From: a bacterium
Lineage (GTDB): Bacteria; Electryoneota; RPQS01
Length of the DNA: 64,000 nucleotides
Reading direction: 5' to 3'
NCBI GenBank assembly: GCA_036504735.1
Contig: DASXUQ010000002.1
Span: forward strand, 186,001-250,000
A model generated the notes under the pieces. That model made no database searches. It had not been told where the DNA came from and saw nothing but the letters and a program-made list of their open reading frames with translations. Every line of letters starts with the position of its first letter. The stretch's first letter is position 1. Positions 7,884-16,672 of this stretch are shown one piece after another. Position numbers and translations under genes: made by a program.

Positions 7884-9400
7884 TTTCGCTTCAGAATTAG
7901 AAGTGCTTCCTCTGCAACGGCATTGTTCCGATTTAGACCGTAGCGATGATATGTTTGAAGGTCGATGATCTCGGCGCAACTCCAGCCTGACCGTGCTGCT
8001 ACCTCCACGAGGAGTTCGGGGGTTTCAATTGCTGTACGTGTTCCGCCAATCATCGTATGGTTACGGCCGACAACAAGTGCATACGTCCCGCCGACACGCA
8101 CGCGTTCGCTGACAGCCCTGAACATGCCCTTCATGTCGGCTAGGTAGCGGTATATCAGTAACGGGACTGCTTGCCTTCTGAATCCATCAGTCGCTTTCAT
8201 CTTAGACTGGAGGTCTATGCAAAACTGATGGACGCTGTCGGGCAACAGCGCGTCATTAACAACCATAGCTTCAAACATACTGCTGCGTGCGGTGGCGGTT
8301 GTAACTTCCCGATTTCCGATTAGGGCAGATTCATGTTCTCTAAGGTCCTTCGGGCTAGACAAGTTCAACCAAACAAGACTCAATCGCTGCGTGTCAATAT
8401 ACGGTAAGGCGGTCGCGTATGGAGGGCTCGTGATAGCGGCATCATACATCTCCGGACTGGATGGAGTCCTATCTGGAACTTCGCGGGAGTCAGCTAGTTG
8501 CACCGTGCATTGATGATCTCTTACACCAATGATTTGCTGGACCGCATGCAACTGCCTTATCAACCCCTGCAATCTTTCTTGGTAGGCCGACAAGAAGGGC
8601 GTACTAGGCATTGCACTAAAGCGTCGTCTTATACGAAGGTCGCTTGGCTCTTGGAGCGAGTAGTCACGCAGCAGATTGCTGGCTACACACAAGAATATCG
8701 GAGCGAAAGTTCCGCTCTTCGAAAGTATGGCCGCGCGCAGCCTTTCGATTTCATCCAAGATCGGCTCATCAAACCAGCGCTGCAAGTACTGCGTTCTCTC
8801 CGCGATTGAATCGCTCGAAGACTGCCGTGGACGGCATGATGCGTATGCCCGCATGACGCTATGTGAAGTGCGTTCGATGTCTGCTGCAGGATTGCTTAAC
8901 GCAATTAGTTTTGCGTTCGCCACAAACACAGCCAGTGGATTCAAGTCTTGCCCGTCTGCCCGAATTCCTAAATGGGCACACTCTACGAGCACAGTACCAC
9001 TTCCGCAGAACGGATCTAGAACCTTGTTCCGAGCGGTGATGTGCAACAGGTTCAGTATGCCGCGAACCACTTGCGGATTGAATTTGCCCTTATACTCGTG
9101 TATGCCATGCACTGAATACCGGGTATTTTGCCGGCGCGATGCGTTGCCGTTCTCAATAGTCCCGGTGCTTTCCAACAGAAACTGCTGGGTTGGATAAATC
9201 CGTCTCGCACTCTTCCCGCTGGAAAAGTACGTTAGACGTGCAACCAATGTTGGGTCGAAGTCACCGTGTATTGACAGCGAGTTTTCGCGCTCCTCCATCT
9301 TCACCGGGGAGAATAGCGTAGTCACTTCGCGAACTGCGAGATCACGCTCATAAGGGAAGTACTTGTAGCCGTGCCATTCAAGCTCTAAGTGTTTAGTCAT
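7880..9400 (-). CDS. DNA methyltransferase of the TSPPY class
   Basis: The 506-residue protein has the S-adenosylmethionine motif DPFCGSGT (129-136) and the catalytic motif TSPPY (about residue 325), the version usual for N4-cytosine and some N6-adenine methyltransferases. An N-terminal HEYKGKFNP stretch corresponds to the HxYPAKFP element of this class. It should protect host DNA on one strand of the site cut by the PLD nuclease. It lies 15 bases after the second methyltransferase and overlaps the nuclease gene by four bases. Confidence 0.85.
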   Translation of the reverse strand: MTKHLELEWHGYKYFPYERDLAVREVTTLFSPVKMEERENSLSIHGDFDPTLVARLTYFSSGKSARRIYPTQQFLLESTGTIENGNASRRQNTRYSVHGIHEYKGKFNPQVVRGILNLLHITARNKVLDPFCGSGTVLVECAHLGIRADGQDLNPLAVFVANAKLIALSNPAADIERTSHSVMRAYASCRPRQSSSDSIAERTQYLQRWFDEPILDEIERLRAAILSKSGTFAPIFLCVASNLLRDYSLQEPSDLRIRRRFSAMPSTPFLSAYQERLQGLIRQLHAVQQIIGVRDHQCTVQLADSREVPDRTPSSPEMYDAAITSPPYATALPYIDTQRLSLVWLNLSSPKDLREHESALIGNREVTTATARSSMFEAMVVNDALLPDSVHQFCIDLQSKMKATDGFRRQAVPLLIYRYLADMKGMFRAVSERVRVGGTYALVVGRNHTMIGGTRTAIETPELLVEVAARSGWSCAEIIDLQTYHRYGLNRNNAVAEEALLILKRK

Positions 9401-9415
9401 CGAAGCGCTGCGATA

Positions 9416-10576
9416 TTATCGTTTACGAAAGACAAGTAGCTTCTCGGTCTTGATTCTGGCATGGGAAAGATTGAATGATTTGCGACTGCTGGCAATTTTA
9501 CGTTCAATCTCCGCTACCAAGAGCAAGTGTTGGTCATTTGCCAAGTTGCGGATAATCGAGGCATTGTCGATTTCTTGCCCGTGAATGATTGATCGTCCGA
9601 TTACGATGCAGATGTAACCACTCCGCACGAGAACACTCTTAAGAAGGGTAAGAACGTGGCTCATCTGCCGCACAAAGTCCTGATCTGTGTGGTGGTGACG
9701 TTTGAAGAAATGTGCACGTGCACCGATCTCTCTGCTCTTTACCTCCAGCGGATCAAAACCAAGCCACCACATTCGGTATTTGTGGTACAACCAGTATTCG
9801 TACGCGTTTGGATAAGGCGGGGAGGTGATCACCAGTCCCACTGGTCCAGGAATGTCGCCGGGCACAGCATCCATGATATCCTTCTGAACCACATACGCGG
9901 TGGGACGCGATGAACCAAGCGGCAGAAGTACGCGAGCCACCTCCTTGCATGCCGACTGAAACAGTGCATATACATCTGCAGCTTTAACGGCCTTGTCAAC
10001 TCGTGCATACCTTGTGTCGCTATCTTGGAAGGATACTCTCACAAGTATGCTGGATAACGCGGCCCGCAGGGCATCTCGCGTTACGTCGTTAGTTATCTGG
10101 TCGATGGCAAGTAACAACGTAGTGATGGTGTACTGTACTTCCTTGCTGAACCAGTGGTCAATGTTCGGGATGGTCAAACTCACTGGTGGCTGCCTCTGCG
10201 ACGAAGCCGATCGTGCGCTTTCAACGCATAGTTCTGACGCCGCCAAGTAAGTGGTGGGGAGCGGTGTGGTCTTTACGCGTGTCAGCAAGCACGCTATCGG
10301 ATGTAAATCGAGACCTACCGAAGGGAAACCGAGGGCTTGTGCTTCAACCAACGTCGTTCCACATCCACAGAATGGATCGAACACCAAGGTGTCTCTGGGA
10401 AGGCCCAAAGTCTGAATTAGAGTCTTAGGGATCTCCGGAATAAACCTAGCTGGATAAGGATGGATCGAATGCACTCCGTTGGTTGTTACGGAGTCCGGAA
10501 AATCCCAGTTGTGTGAAGCAATCTGCTCTGCTACGCCGCTCGACTTGCCAGAACAGAGTGAATATGGCTCGGCCAT
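9416..10576 (-). CDS. DNA methyltransferase of the TSPPY class, second copy
   Basis: The 386-residue protein has HPYPARFIPE near the N-terminus, the cofactor motif DPFCGCGTT (about 67-75) and TSPPYPNAYEYW (about 250). It is only distantly similar to the adjoining 506-residue methyltransferase, so the pair is not a recent duplication; each probably modifies a different strand of an asymmetric site. It is the first gene of the restriction-modification operon, so the modification enzymes would be made before the nuclease, the usual safe order. Confidence 0.85.
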   Translation of the reverse strand: MAEPYSLCSGKSSGVAEQIASHNWDFPDSVTTNGVHSIHPYPARFIPEIPKTLIQTLGLPRDTLVFDPFCGCGTTLVEAQALGFPSVGLDLHPIACLLTRVKTTPLPTTYLAASELCVESARSASSQRQPPVSLTIPNIDHWFSKEVQYTITTLLLAIDQITNDVTRDALRAALSSILVRVSFQDSDTRYARVDKAVKAADVYALFQSACKEVARVLLPLGSSRPTAYVVQKDIMDAVPGDIPGPVGLVITSPPYPNAYEYWLYHKYRMWWLGFDPLEVKSREIGARAHFFKRHHHTDQDFVRQMSHVLTLLKSVLVRSGYICIVIGRSIIHGQEIDNASIIRNLANDQHLLLVAEIERKIASSRKSFNLSHARIKTEKLLVFRKR

Positions 10577-10600
10577 TTATTAGTTCTCTATACCTTTCAA

Positions 10601-10692
10601 GGCTAAGCCCCGGCGACCAAGGTATTCTCCGCCTCCAACGAATCTCGGTTGCCGAAGGGGTAGGCGGAGGTCATCATGATCCGGGCTTAGCC
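10601..10692. other. Nested inverted repeat in the divergent intergenic region
   Basis: Between the methyltransferase gene (minus) and the P-loop ATPase gene (plus) lie about 390 bases without a gene. They contain nested arms: an outer perfect 10-bp pair GGCTAAGCCC (10601-10610) / GGGCTTAGCC (10683-10692), a middle 8-bp pair CTCCGCCT (10627-10634) / AGGCGGAG (10662-10669), and a small inner hairpin TCGG-TTG-CCGA. The fold spans 92 bases and could be a structured RNA, a protein-binding site or a controller element for the restriction-modification operon. No T-tract is present, so it is not a simple terminator. Confidence 0.5.
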
Positions 10693-10970
10693 GGACAGCC
10701 ATGTCGCGCGAGGAAAGAGGCAACACCGGTCACAATCTAACATTATGTAATTCAATAGTCAACCACAATGACCAATCAAGTGCAGAGTTTACTCGGTGCC
10801 TGTGGCAAGGTTCAAGTAGTGCATTGCCGAACCAGACACTGTGTATCCAATTAAGCACTTCGCGCACGATAATTCTAAGCCATTGTGTGGTATTGAATTT
10901 GACACCAAGATTTGCGATCTTGTTCATGCAGTGGTAAGCACGATCACCTTGAACCCGAAAGGCACGCGGA

Positions 10971-12749
10971 ATGAAGGCAACCAAACCCAAACAGAAGAAG
11001 GCATCCGCCCCGAAGACGCAGGTTCCTCCCACCGATAGCGAGGGCGGCGATGATCTCCTCAAAGGTGATCTTGGGGGCATGGGGCTCGCAGAGGTGATTG
11101 CGGAGGCAAACCTATCCCAATCGCCCGAGGAAGTGGGACAGACGATGTACCGGTGGTTTGCGGACAACGGCGGGCTCGCCTTTGATGTGGCCGATGAAGG
11201 GTTGCAGTTGTCGTGGAAGGGCAGGGTTCTTCAGATCGGTAAGGACTCGTTCAAGTCCTTCCTATTGGAGGAGGCCGGTATTACGACTCGGACACCTAAG
11301 GCAGGCCGAATCATCGAGGCTTTTCGGCTGAAGGCTATCGCCAACGCAAAACGTGCTGATCACAGATCTTGGTTTAAGACGGATCGAGCAGCCCGCGTCG
11401 TTTACCTACACTTGAACGCCGCCGATCAGCAGATCTTTCGCATATCGCCAGCGAAGATTGAACGCATAGAAAATGGGGCAAATTCATATGATGTGTTGCT
11501 GTTTCCCAGCCCGAAGATTGCGCCTTGGGGCTACCAAGCGTTGAATGCCGCTGGCTTCAAGAAAGCTGTCCTCGCATTCGACGAATTGGTTCTTAGTCGC
11601 CTGGCATGCACTCCGGAGAATCGGCTGCTGTACGGGTGCTGGTTGTTGGCGTATCCGCTGATGGGGTTCACGTCGAGCCGTCCACACCTGCGATGTGAGG
11701 GCAGTTCTGGGCGCGGTAAGACAAGAGCCATGGACATCATGTCGACTTTCCTCTATGGTGACAGCAAGATCAAGACCGCGACGGAGGCTGCAAACTATAC
11801 TGACGCATCGCAGAATCCGCTGGTGCTGATCGATAATATCGAGACGAAGAACCTTACCCCCGCGTTAGTGCAGTTCATCCTGACTGCCGTCAGTGGCATC
11901 GAGCGTGAACGAAGAGCGCCGGGAGCTGCGCGAAGCATGATCGTCGAAGAACTTCACTGTCTGCTAAATACTTCTGGAATCGAAAATCTTGACCGAATCG
12001 AGTTGCTGAATCGAACATTCCATATTGAATTCGACAGCAAGAAGTTTGGCATGCCCTTGTGGAGCGATACATATTACCACGTCATCAGAATCAACCGTTC
12101 GACGATGATGTCCGCCCACATTCAGATCATCGCCAAGGTTCTCGACGCGATCTCGCAGGACAAACAGAAAGCCTGGCGTCAATGGTTGCAGGAGAAGCAT
12201 CCGGGGCATATACTGGAACGGTCCAATGAGTACCTCGCAATCATGGCTCTCGTTGCGGACGTGATTCTGCCGATCATTGATCCGAAGGCAAAGGTCAAGG
12301 ACTTGGTTGACAAATGGATTACAGGTCAAGACGCCTACGTTGGAGCGGTGGCGGTGGAAGCAAGTCCGATTGTCGCGACCCTCGATGCCATATTCCGCGA
12401 GGCCGCATTGCATCGGGCCTCACCTGACGTTGGCAAATGGCCGTATGAATTGCCCTGTGACGGGAATTCATTGTCGGGCGCTTCTTCCCCGCTCCGAGCG
12501 ATGCTTGCAAAAGTGGCGGCTAAGTACCGATTGGATTTCGACTACAAGAGTCCAAATACGTTTTCCAAGCGATTGAAAGACTCCGAAGCGACACTCGATT
12601 CGGCCGGATACACGCTGGACACAGGGTATGACGGTAACAAGAAGCACTTCACATTCACCATCACGAAGAAGGGAAAGGTCATTCCGAAAGGAATCTGGGG
12701 CGCGAGTACACTGTCAGACGTTCCGGACAAGCCGCGTAGGAAGCGATAA
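10971..12749 (+). CDS. P-loop ATPase, probable replication helicase/primase-associated protein
   Basis: The 592-residue protein starts with a basic, disordered 30-residue tail. A Walker A motif GSSGRGKT stands at about residue 244 and a Walker B-like LVLIDNIE at about 285. Its layout, with an N-terminal ~190-residue domain, a central ATPase and a C-terminal winged-helix-like end, resembles DUF927/D5-type ATPases of phages and integrative elements. It leads the plus-strand replication module that continues with the primase-helicase. The exact reaction is not identifiable; helicase loading or unwinding at the element origin is the likely role. Confidence 0.6.
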   Translation: MKATKPKQKKASAPKTQVPPTDSEGGDDLLKGDLGGMGLAEVIAEANLSQSPEEVGQTMYRWFADNGGLAFDVADEGLQLSWKGRVLQIGKDSFKSFLLEEAGITTRTPKAGRIIEAFRLKAIANAKRADHRSWFKTDRAARVVYLHLNAADQQIFRISPAKIERIENGANSYDVLLFPSPKIAPWGYQALNAAGFKKAVLAFDELVLSRLACTPENRLLYGCWLLAYPLMGFTSSRPHLRCEGSSGRGKTRAMDIMSTFLYGDSKIKTATEAANYTDASQNPLVLIDNIETKNLTPALVQFILTAVSGIERERRAPGAARSMIVEELHCLLNTSGIENLDRIELLNRTFHIEFDSKKFGMPLWSDTYYHVIRINRSTMMSAHIQIIAKVLDAISQDKQKAWRQWLQEKHPGHILERSNEYLAIMALVADVILPIIDPKAKVKDLVDKWITGQDAYVGAVAVEASPIVATLDAIFREAALHRASPDVGKWPYELPCDGNSLSGASSPLRAMLAKVAAKYRLDFDYKSPNTFSKRLKDSEATLDSAGYTLDTGYDGNKKHFTFTITKKGKVIPKGIWGASTLSDVPDKPRRKR

Positions 12750-12770
12750 CCAACATCCGCAGCGCAAGTC

Positions 12771-12905
12771 ACTAATCTACAACGTCTAACGCCGAAATGC
12801 GGAGGTTGCGGAGGTGTTTCGGTCGCCATTATAGTCGCCGGGACCTACGCATCTCCGCAGCACTGTACTAATCTACTGTAATTCATAATGTTCCGGTGCG
12901 GAGGT
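12771..12905 (+). repeat. Interleaved short repeats between the two replication genes
   Basis: This intergenic stretch carries two copies of ACTAATCTAC (12771 and 12867, spaced 96 bases) and three copies of GCGGAGGT (12799, 12808, 12898). Another ACTAATCTAC is at 25680 and another GCGGAGGT at 10664. They may be operators for an element-encoded regulator or part of a replication region. No gene is visible between 12750 and 13185. Confidence 0.45.
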
Positions 12906-12982
12906 AGATCTGCCAATCCACCACGACACATCCGCTGCAATTCCCGCCTCCGGTTGCCGTAAGTGCAATAAAATCAGCAATG

Positions 12983-13011
12983 TTGCATTCGCCTTCGAAA
13001 TTGTTTATATT
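12983..13011 (+). promoter_or_regulatory. Sigma-70-like promoter of the small-gene/primase operon
   Basis: TTGCAT (12983-12988) and TATATT (13006-13011) are separated by exactly 17 bases, a good match to the housekeeping consensus. Transcription would begin near 13018 and run through a 165-base leader into the genes starting at 13186, 13615 and 13865. Confidence 0.55.
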
Positions 13012-13127
13012 GGTGTATGGGCATCGTTATTCACTTTATTTACCGCGCCGGTCGCCCTACGGCGCATATGAACATGTCATACACCTAACCCGGCGATAAT
13101 GCCGGACAGACAAGAACTGAATATTCG

Positions 13128-13166
13128 CGGCTGATCACATGTGTATGGTGGTCAGCCGTTTTTTTT
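13128..13166 (+). terminator. Leader hairpin with U-tract (possible attenuator)
   Basis: An 11-position stem (CGGCTGATCAC / GTGGTCAGCCG, one G-T pair in RNA) is followed by eight T residues. It lies inside the leader made from the promoter at 12983-13011 and only 20 bases before the first start codon, so it would end most transcripts unless bypassed. That placement suggests attenuation control of the primase operon. Confidence 0.65.
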
Positions 13167-13185
13167 ACCTTACAGAGGAAGATCC

Positions 13186-13584
13186 ATGATAACTAGAATA
13201 CCAGGCGAACTACACACGTTCACACCAAACATATGGGCTGGATACAGCCTTGACGATATCGACGCTGAATTGAATTCGAAGGGCGCAGTCTTAGTATGCA
13301 CTGACATCGAATTGCGGTTCCTATACTGCAACGGGAAAATCTACGATCCACTAGAAACTGAAGACATGAAGAAGGCAATCGACGACATGGCACTATGCCC
13401 GTTCCGCTGGCCCGTTAAGAAGGACTTGGCGCGAGCGCTGTACCAGGCGATCAGGCGAACAGCCACAACGCTTCAACAGAAGAAGCTGGCTGTGCCGAAA
13501 GCAGCCAAGTACAATTGTGGGGAAGACGCCAGACGCAATACCAAGGGATTTGCGCTGCAACAAATGCTACCCAAGATACCATAA
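13186..13584 (+). CDS. Hypothetical protein of the replication module
   Basis: This 132-residue protein is not recognised. It starts MITRIPGELHTFTP and contains an acidic LDDIDAELNSKGAVLVCTDIE stretch and a basic C-terminal end. The ATG at 13186 has AGAGGAAG just upstream. It opens an operon with the DUF5659 gene and the primase-helicase, so a role in element replication or its control is inferred only from position. Confidence 0.55.
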   Translation: MITRIPGELHTFTPNIWAGYSLDDIDAELNSKGAVLVCTDIELRFLYCNGKIYDPLETEDMKKAIDDMALCPFRWPVKKDLARALYQAIRRTATTLQQKKLAVPKAAKYNCGEDARRNTKGFALQQMLPKIP

Positions 13585-13614
13585 GAACTACTACACAACA
13601 TAAGGACACCTAAC

Positions 13615-13947
13615 ATGACCAACAAAACATTTTCGACAAAGGATTTCGCGGTTGCCGCTACGATCCTGTCATCAGACCATCGAATGATCGACTATGTCAT
13701 AGACGACATCACAGAAGAAATGTATTTCGAATTCGACGACACAGAAGCGGTGCGGGAATTGGAACGCAGCGTTCGCCTTGGCACCGCTGTCGTCAACGTG
13801 CAGAAATTCGTAGCTGCACAGAAGGCCCTGAAGGCCATGATTTATGACAAACGCAGGAAGTTATATGCAAATAGAATGCAAATCGACAGCAGAAGAACTG
13901 CTGGACAAAATGATCACGCGGGACGATTGTTTCGCAGTACAGAATAG
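13615..13947 (+). CDS. DUF5659-like small protein
   Basis: The first ~80 residues match the DUF5659 pattern: FSTKDFAVAATILSSDHRM at the start, EMYFEFDDTEAV in the middle, then VVNVQKFVAAQKALKAMIYD. Such small proteins are common next to replication genes of phages and integrative elements. AAGGA lies upstream of the ATG. The last ~27 residues overlap the primase-helicase start by 83 bases in another frame and do not fit the domain, so the functional part ends near 13860. Confidence 0.6.
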   Translation: MTNKTFSTKDFAVAATILSSDHRMIDYVIDDITEEMYFEFDDTEAVRELERSVRLGTAVVNVQKFVAAQKALKAMIYDKRRKLYANRMQIDSRRTAGQNDHAGRLFRSTE

Positions 13948-16672
13948 CGACGGAACCTACAGAAAGACTGAACGACCCCTTACCACAGACGAAATACTAA
14001 AACACTTATCAGGCGATCATACCATAGGAATTTATCAGATCGACGATCGGAACGAAGTCAAGTTCCTATGCCTTGACATTGATCTTCGCAAGGAAGTACT
14101 TACCGACGGGTCCCCATCGGATGAACAACACGCGGAACTACAGAAAGTGGCCACGAATCTAATTCGTGCCGCAGAATCCCTAGGTCTTCAACCCGTGCCG
14201 GAATTCAGTGGCAGGCGTGGCTATCACCTACTATTCTTCTTCGACCGTCCTGTGTCCGCAAGTGCGGCGCGTGGCATCGCAGAAAGAATTAAGCAGTGCG
14301 CTGAAGCCATCCCTGCTGACATCGAAGTTGAAGTGTTCCCGAAACAAGATCACCGGACCGCATACGGCAGTTTGCTGAAACTACCGCTGGGTGTACACCG
14401 GCTTAGTGGCAAGCGTAGCACTTTCGTGTCCCCGGACAGTTGGCAGCCCATTAGCAATGCGATAGACGTGCTGCGCAATGCGACACCTGTCCGGACGAAG
14501 ATGGTGGATGAACTAACCTTTTCGTTGGAATCCACAAAAACAGTAGCGAAGAAGACCGGCGCCGCCTTGCTGGATCTGAACCGGCCGGGCTTGGAACAGA
14601 TGGTGAAGAACTGCCCGGTGATTCAGCTATTCGAAGTGCACCCGGAACGCTTCGCGTATGACGCTTGGCTTGGTGTGGGCAGCAATTACATCGTCTTCAA
14701 AGGTGGTTGGGAGCGCTTTGTCCAAATCAGCAAGCGTGATGCCGCAAATTTCAGCCAACACGAAATTGACCGCATACGTGACGAAATCCTGGATCACTTT
14801 CACGGTCCCCAGACCTATGACGTGTTCATGAAGCAAGGTGTCGTGTTCGACCTTCACAAGGGGTCCCCGAATGCGCCCGCTGGCTATGGTTCACGCCGTG
14901 ATCCGATCCAGTCCAACATCGTTGAACAAGACGGTTGTTATGGAAGATTGGGGAAAGAAGGCGCCTTCGAAATGCTGACGCCGTTCACGATCGAGACGAA
15001 GGAACTTCTTCTGTTACCGGACGGGGATGTTCTGACGTGCACGATCAATCACCGGTCGGGACAGTCGTGGGATGACGTCAGGATAGAAAATGTGGATTGG
15101 CATACACGTTCCAAGTTTATGAAAGCCCTGGGGCACAGCGAATGTACCTTCCATGGCAGCGACCTGCAATTGATTGACGTGTGCCAGCACGTTGTATCAC
15201 AGGTGAACCACCGCAAGCAAGGGACACGAATAATAGGTCTGCAGAACGACTTATGGGTGACCAAGAACATCAACATCAGCGCAGCGGGCTATATCGACCC
15301 GCTAACAATCATACCTTATGATCGCAGCGCCGATTCATTGCACACGCGTGTCCAATATCAACACCTTGACGACACTGCGTATACAGCGCTGGCCAGCGGC
15401 TTCTTCGGCAGCATTCTGACTGTCAATTTGCCAGAAGTCATATTGCCAATTCTAGGTTGGTTCTTTGCCGCGCCATTGAAGCCGCGTATCATGGAAGTGG
15501 CAGGCAGTTTCCCCATCCTGTTTTGCTACGGCACAGCGGGTGGGGGTAAGACCAGTCTTCTGGAATTGATGCTGACACTACAAGGTTATGTAGATCCTAC
15601 GGTCTACAGTTGCACCATGAAGCCCTTCCCGATGTTGAAACTGCTATGCAGCACCAACGCCGTTCCCATCGTTCTGGACGAATTCAAGCCATGGGATATG
15701 CGCGACTTTCAAGTGTTGGATATCGGCCGCCTGATCCGCAAGATCTATCGCGGTGAAATCGAAGATAAGGGGACAGGCGACCAAGGTGTCATCCACTACC
15801 ATCTGCAAGCCCCTGTGGTCGTGTGCGGTGAATCAAAAGTGAACCAGACGGCTGTCATGGAACGTGTGCTGGTGGCAGGCTTCACAGATGCCATCAAGAA
15901 CCGACCCGATATGCAGCAGGCATTTCGAAGCCTTCGACAGCTTGACCTTACGGCTTTCATGGACAGGTACATTCAGTTCTGTCTAAATGCCGATGTGGAA
16001 GTGGGCCTGGCCGCTGCCGAAGCCAAAATGCGGACGCTGTTGGCTGGAACCAGTATCCAACCGCGCCCAGCTGCAAATTTGGCCGCCATGGTCTTTGGGC
16101 TTGACCTGATGCAACAGTTTGCCATGCAGTGGGGTGTTGATTTGTCGGGACGCATTGATCTTAAAGCGGCACTGAAGATTCAGCTTGAAGAAATCGCGGG
16201 AAACGATAGCGGGCAGGTGAAGTTGGCCGCCGACATGCTATTGGAACAACTTGCCATCATGGTCGAAAAGAACCTGCTGACGAAGTATGTTGACTTCAGC
16301 CATGTGATCCCGACGGGTTCCGATCCTAAGCATCCAGTGCTGGCCCTTCACCTGAAGACCGCCGTCCAAACCTTCAAAGCCAATCTTCGGCATCTTGGTT
16401 TTGACGGGGAAGTCCTAGACGACGCCGCATACCTGAAGCAGTTCAAGACCCGCGATTACGTGAAGGCGACGAATCACACTGTCCGCTTCCCTTACCTTGG
16501 CCCTTCACGCGAAGAAGACAAAATCAAGAAGTGTTTGTTGATTGATGTGGACAAGGCGAAGACCATGGGCTTGGAGCTGACTGGCTTTGACGGGACCGAA
16601 TTGATCGGGGCTGACGACCAGGTGAAGAAGCCGCTGAAAGAAGATTCTGTAACCGATCACCCGGCATTGTAA
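13865..16672 (+). CDS. Primase-helicase (AEP primase domain plus P-loop helicase)
   Basis: The N-terminal third of this 935-residue protein is an archaeo-eukaryotic-type primase domain of the kind named TOTE-conflict-system primase: FLCLDIDL with catalytic acidic residues (near 73), SGRRGYHLLFFF, and EVEVFPKQ. The C-terminal half has a Walker A motif GTAGGGKT (about 556-563) and IVLDEF as Walker B, a superfamily-3-like helicase arrangement. One polypeptide could therefore both prime and unwind DNA at the element origin. I chose the ATG at 13865 because AGGAAG lies four bases before it. An iteron-like array follows within the 3' end and beyond. Confidence 0.8.
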   Translation: MQIECKSTAEELLDKMITRDDCFAVQNSDGTYRKTERPLTTDEILKHLSGDHTIGIYQIDDRNEVKFLCLDIDLRKEVLTDGSPSDEQHAELQKVATNLIRAAESLGLQPVPEFSGRRGYHLLFFFDRPVSASAARGIAERIKQCAEAIPADIEVEVFPKQDHRTAYGSLLKLPLGVHRLSGKRSTFVSPDSWQPISNAIDVLRNATPVRTKMVDELTFSLESTKTVAKKTGAALLDLNRPGLEQMVKNCPVIQLFEVHPERFAYDAWLGVGSNYIVFKGGWERFVQISKRDAANFSQHEIDRIRDEILDHFHGPQTYDVFMKQGVVFDLHKGSPNAPAGYGSRRDPIQSNIVEQDGCYGRLGKEGAFEMLTPFTIETKELLLLPDGDVLTCTINHRSGQSWDDVRIENVDWHTRSKFMKALGHSECTFHGSDLQLIDVCQHVVSQVNHRKQGTRIIGLQNDLWVTKNINISAAGYIDPLTIIPYDRSADSLHTRVQYQHLDDTAYTALASGFFGSILTVNLPEVILPILGWFFAAPLKPRIMEVAGSFPILFCYGTAGGGKTSLLELMLTLQGYVDPTVYSCTMKPFPMLKLLCSTNAVPIVLDEFKPWDMRDFQVLDIGRLIRKIYRGEIEDKGTGDQGVIHYHLQAPVVVCGESKVNQTAVMERVLVAGFTDAIKNRPDMQQAFRSLRQLDLTAFMDRYIQFCLNADVEVGLAAAEAKMRTLLAGTSIQPRPAANLAAMVFGLDLMQQFAMQWGVDLSGRIDLKAALKIQLEEIAGNDSGQVKLAADMLLEQLAIMVEKNLLTKYVDFSHVIPTGSDPKHPVLALHLKTAVQTFKANLRHLGFDGEVLDDAAYLKQFKTRDYVKATNHTVRFPYLGPSREEDKIKKCLLIDVDKAKTMGLELTGFDGTELIGADDQVKKPLKEDSVTDHPAL

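Noticed and set aside
10601-10692. Retron msr-msd or integron attC site
   Set aside because: No reverse transcriptase or integron integrase is present, and the RYYYAAC/GTTRRRY core pair of attC is not found.
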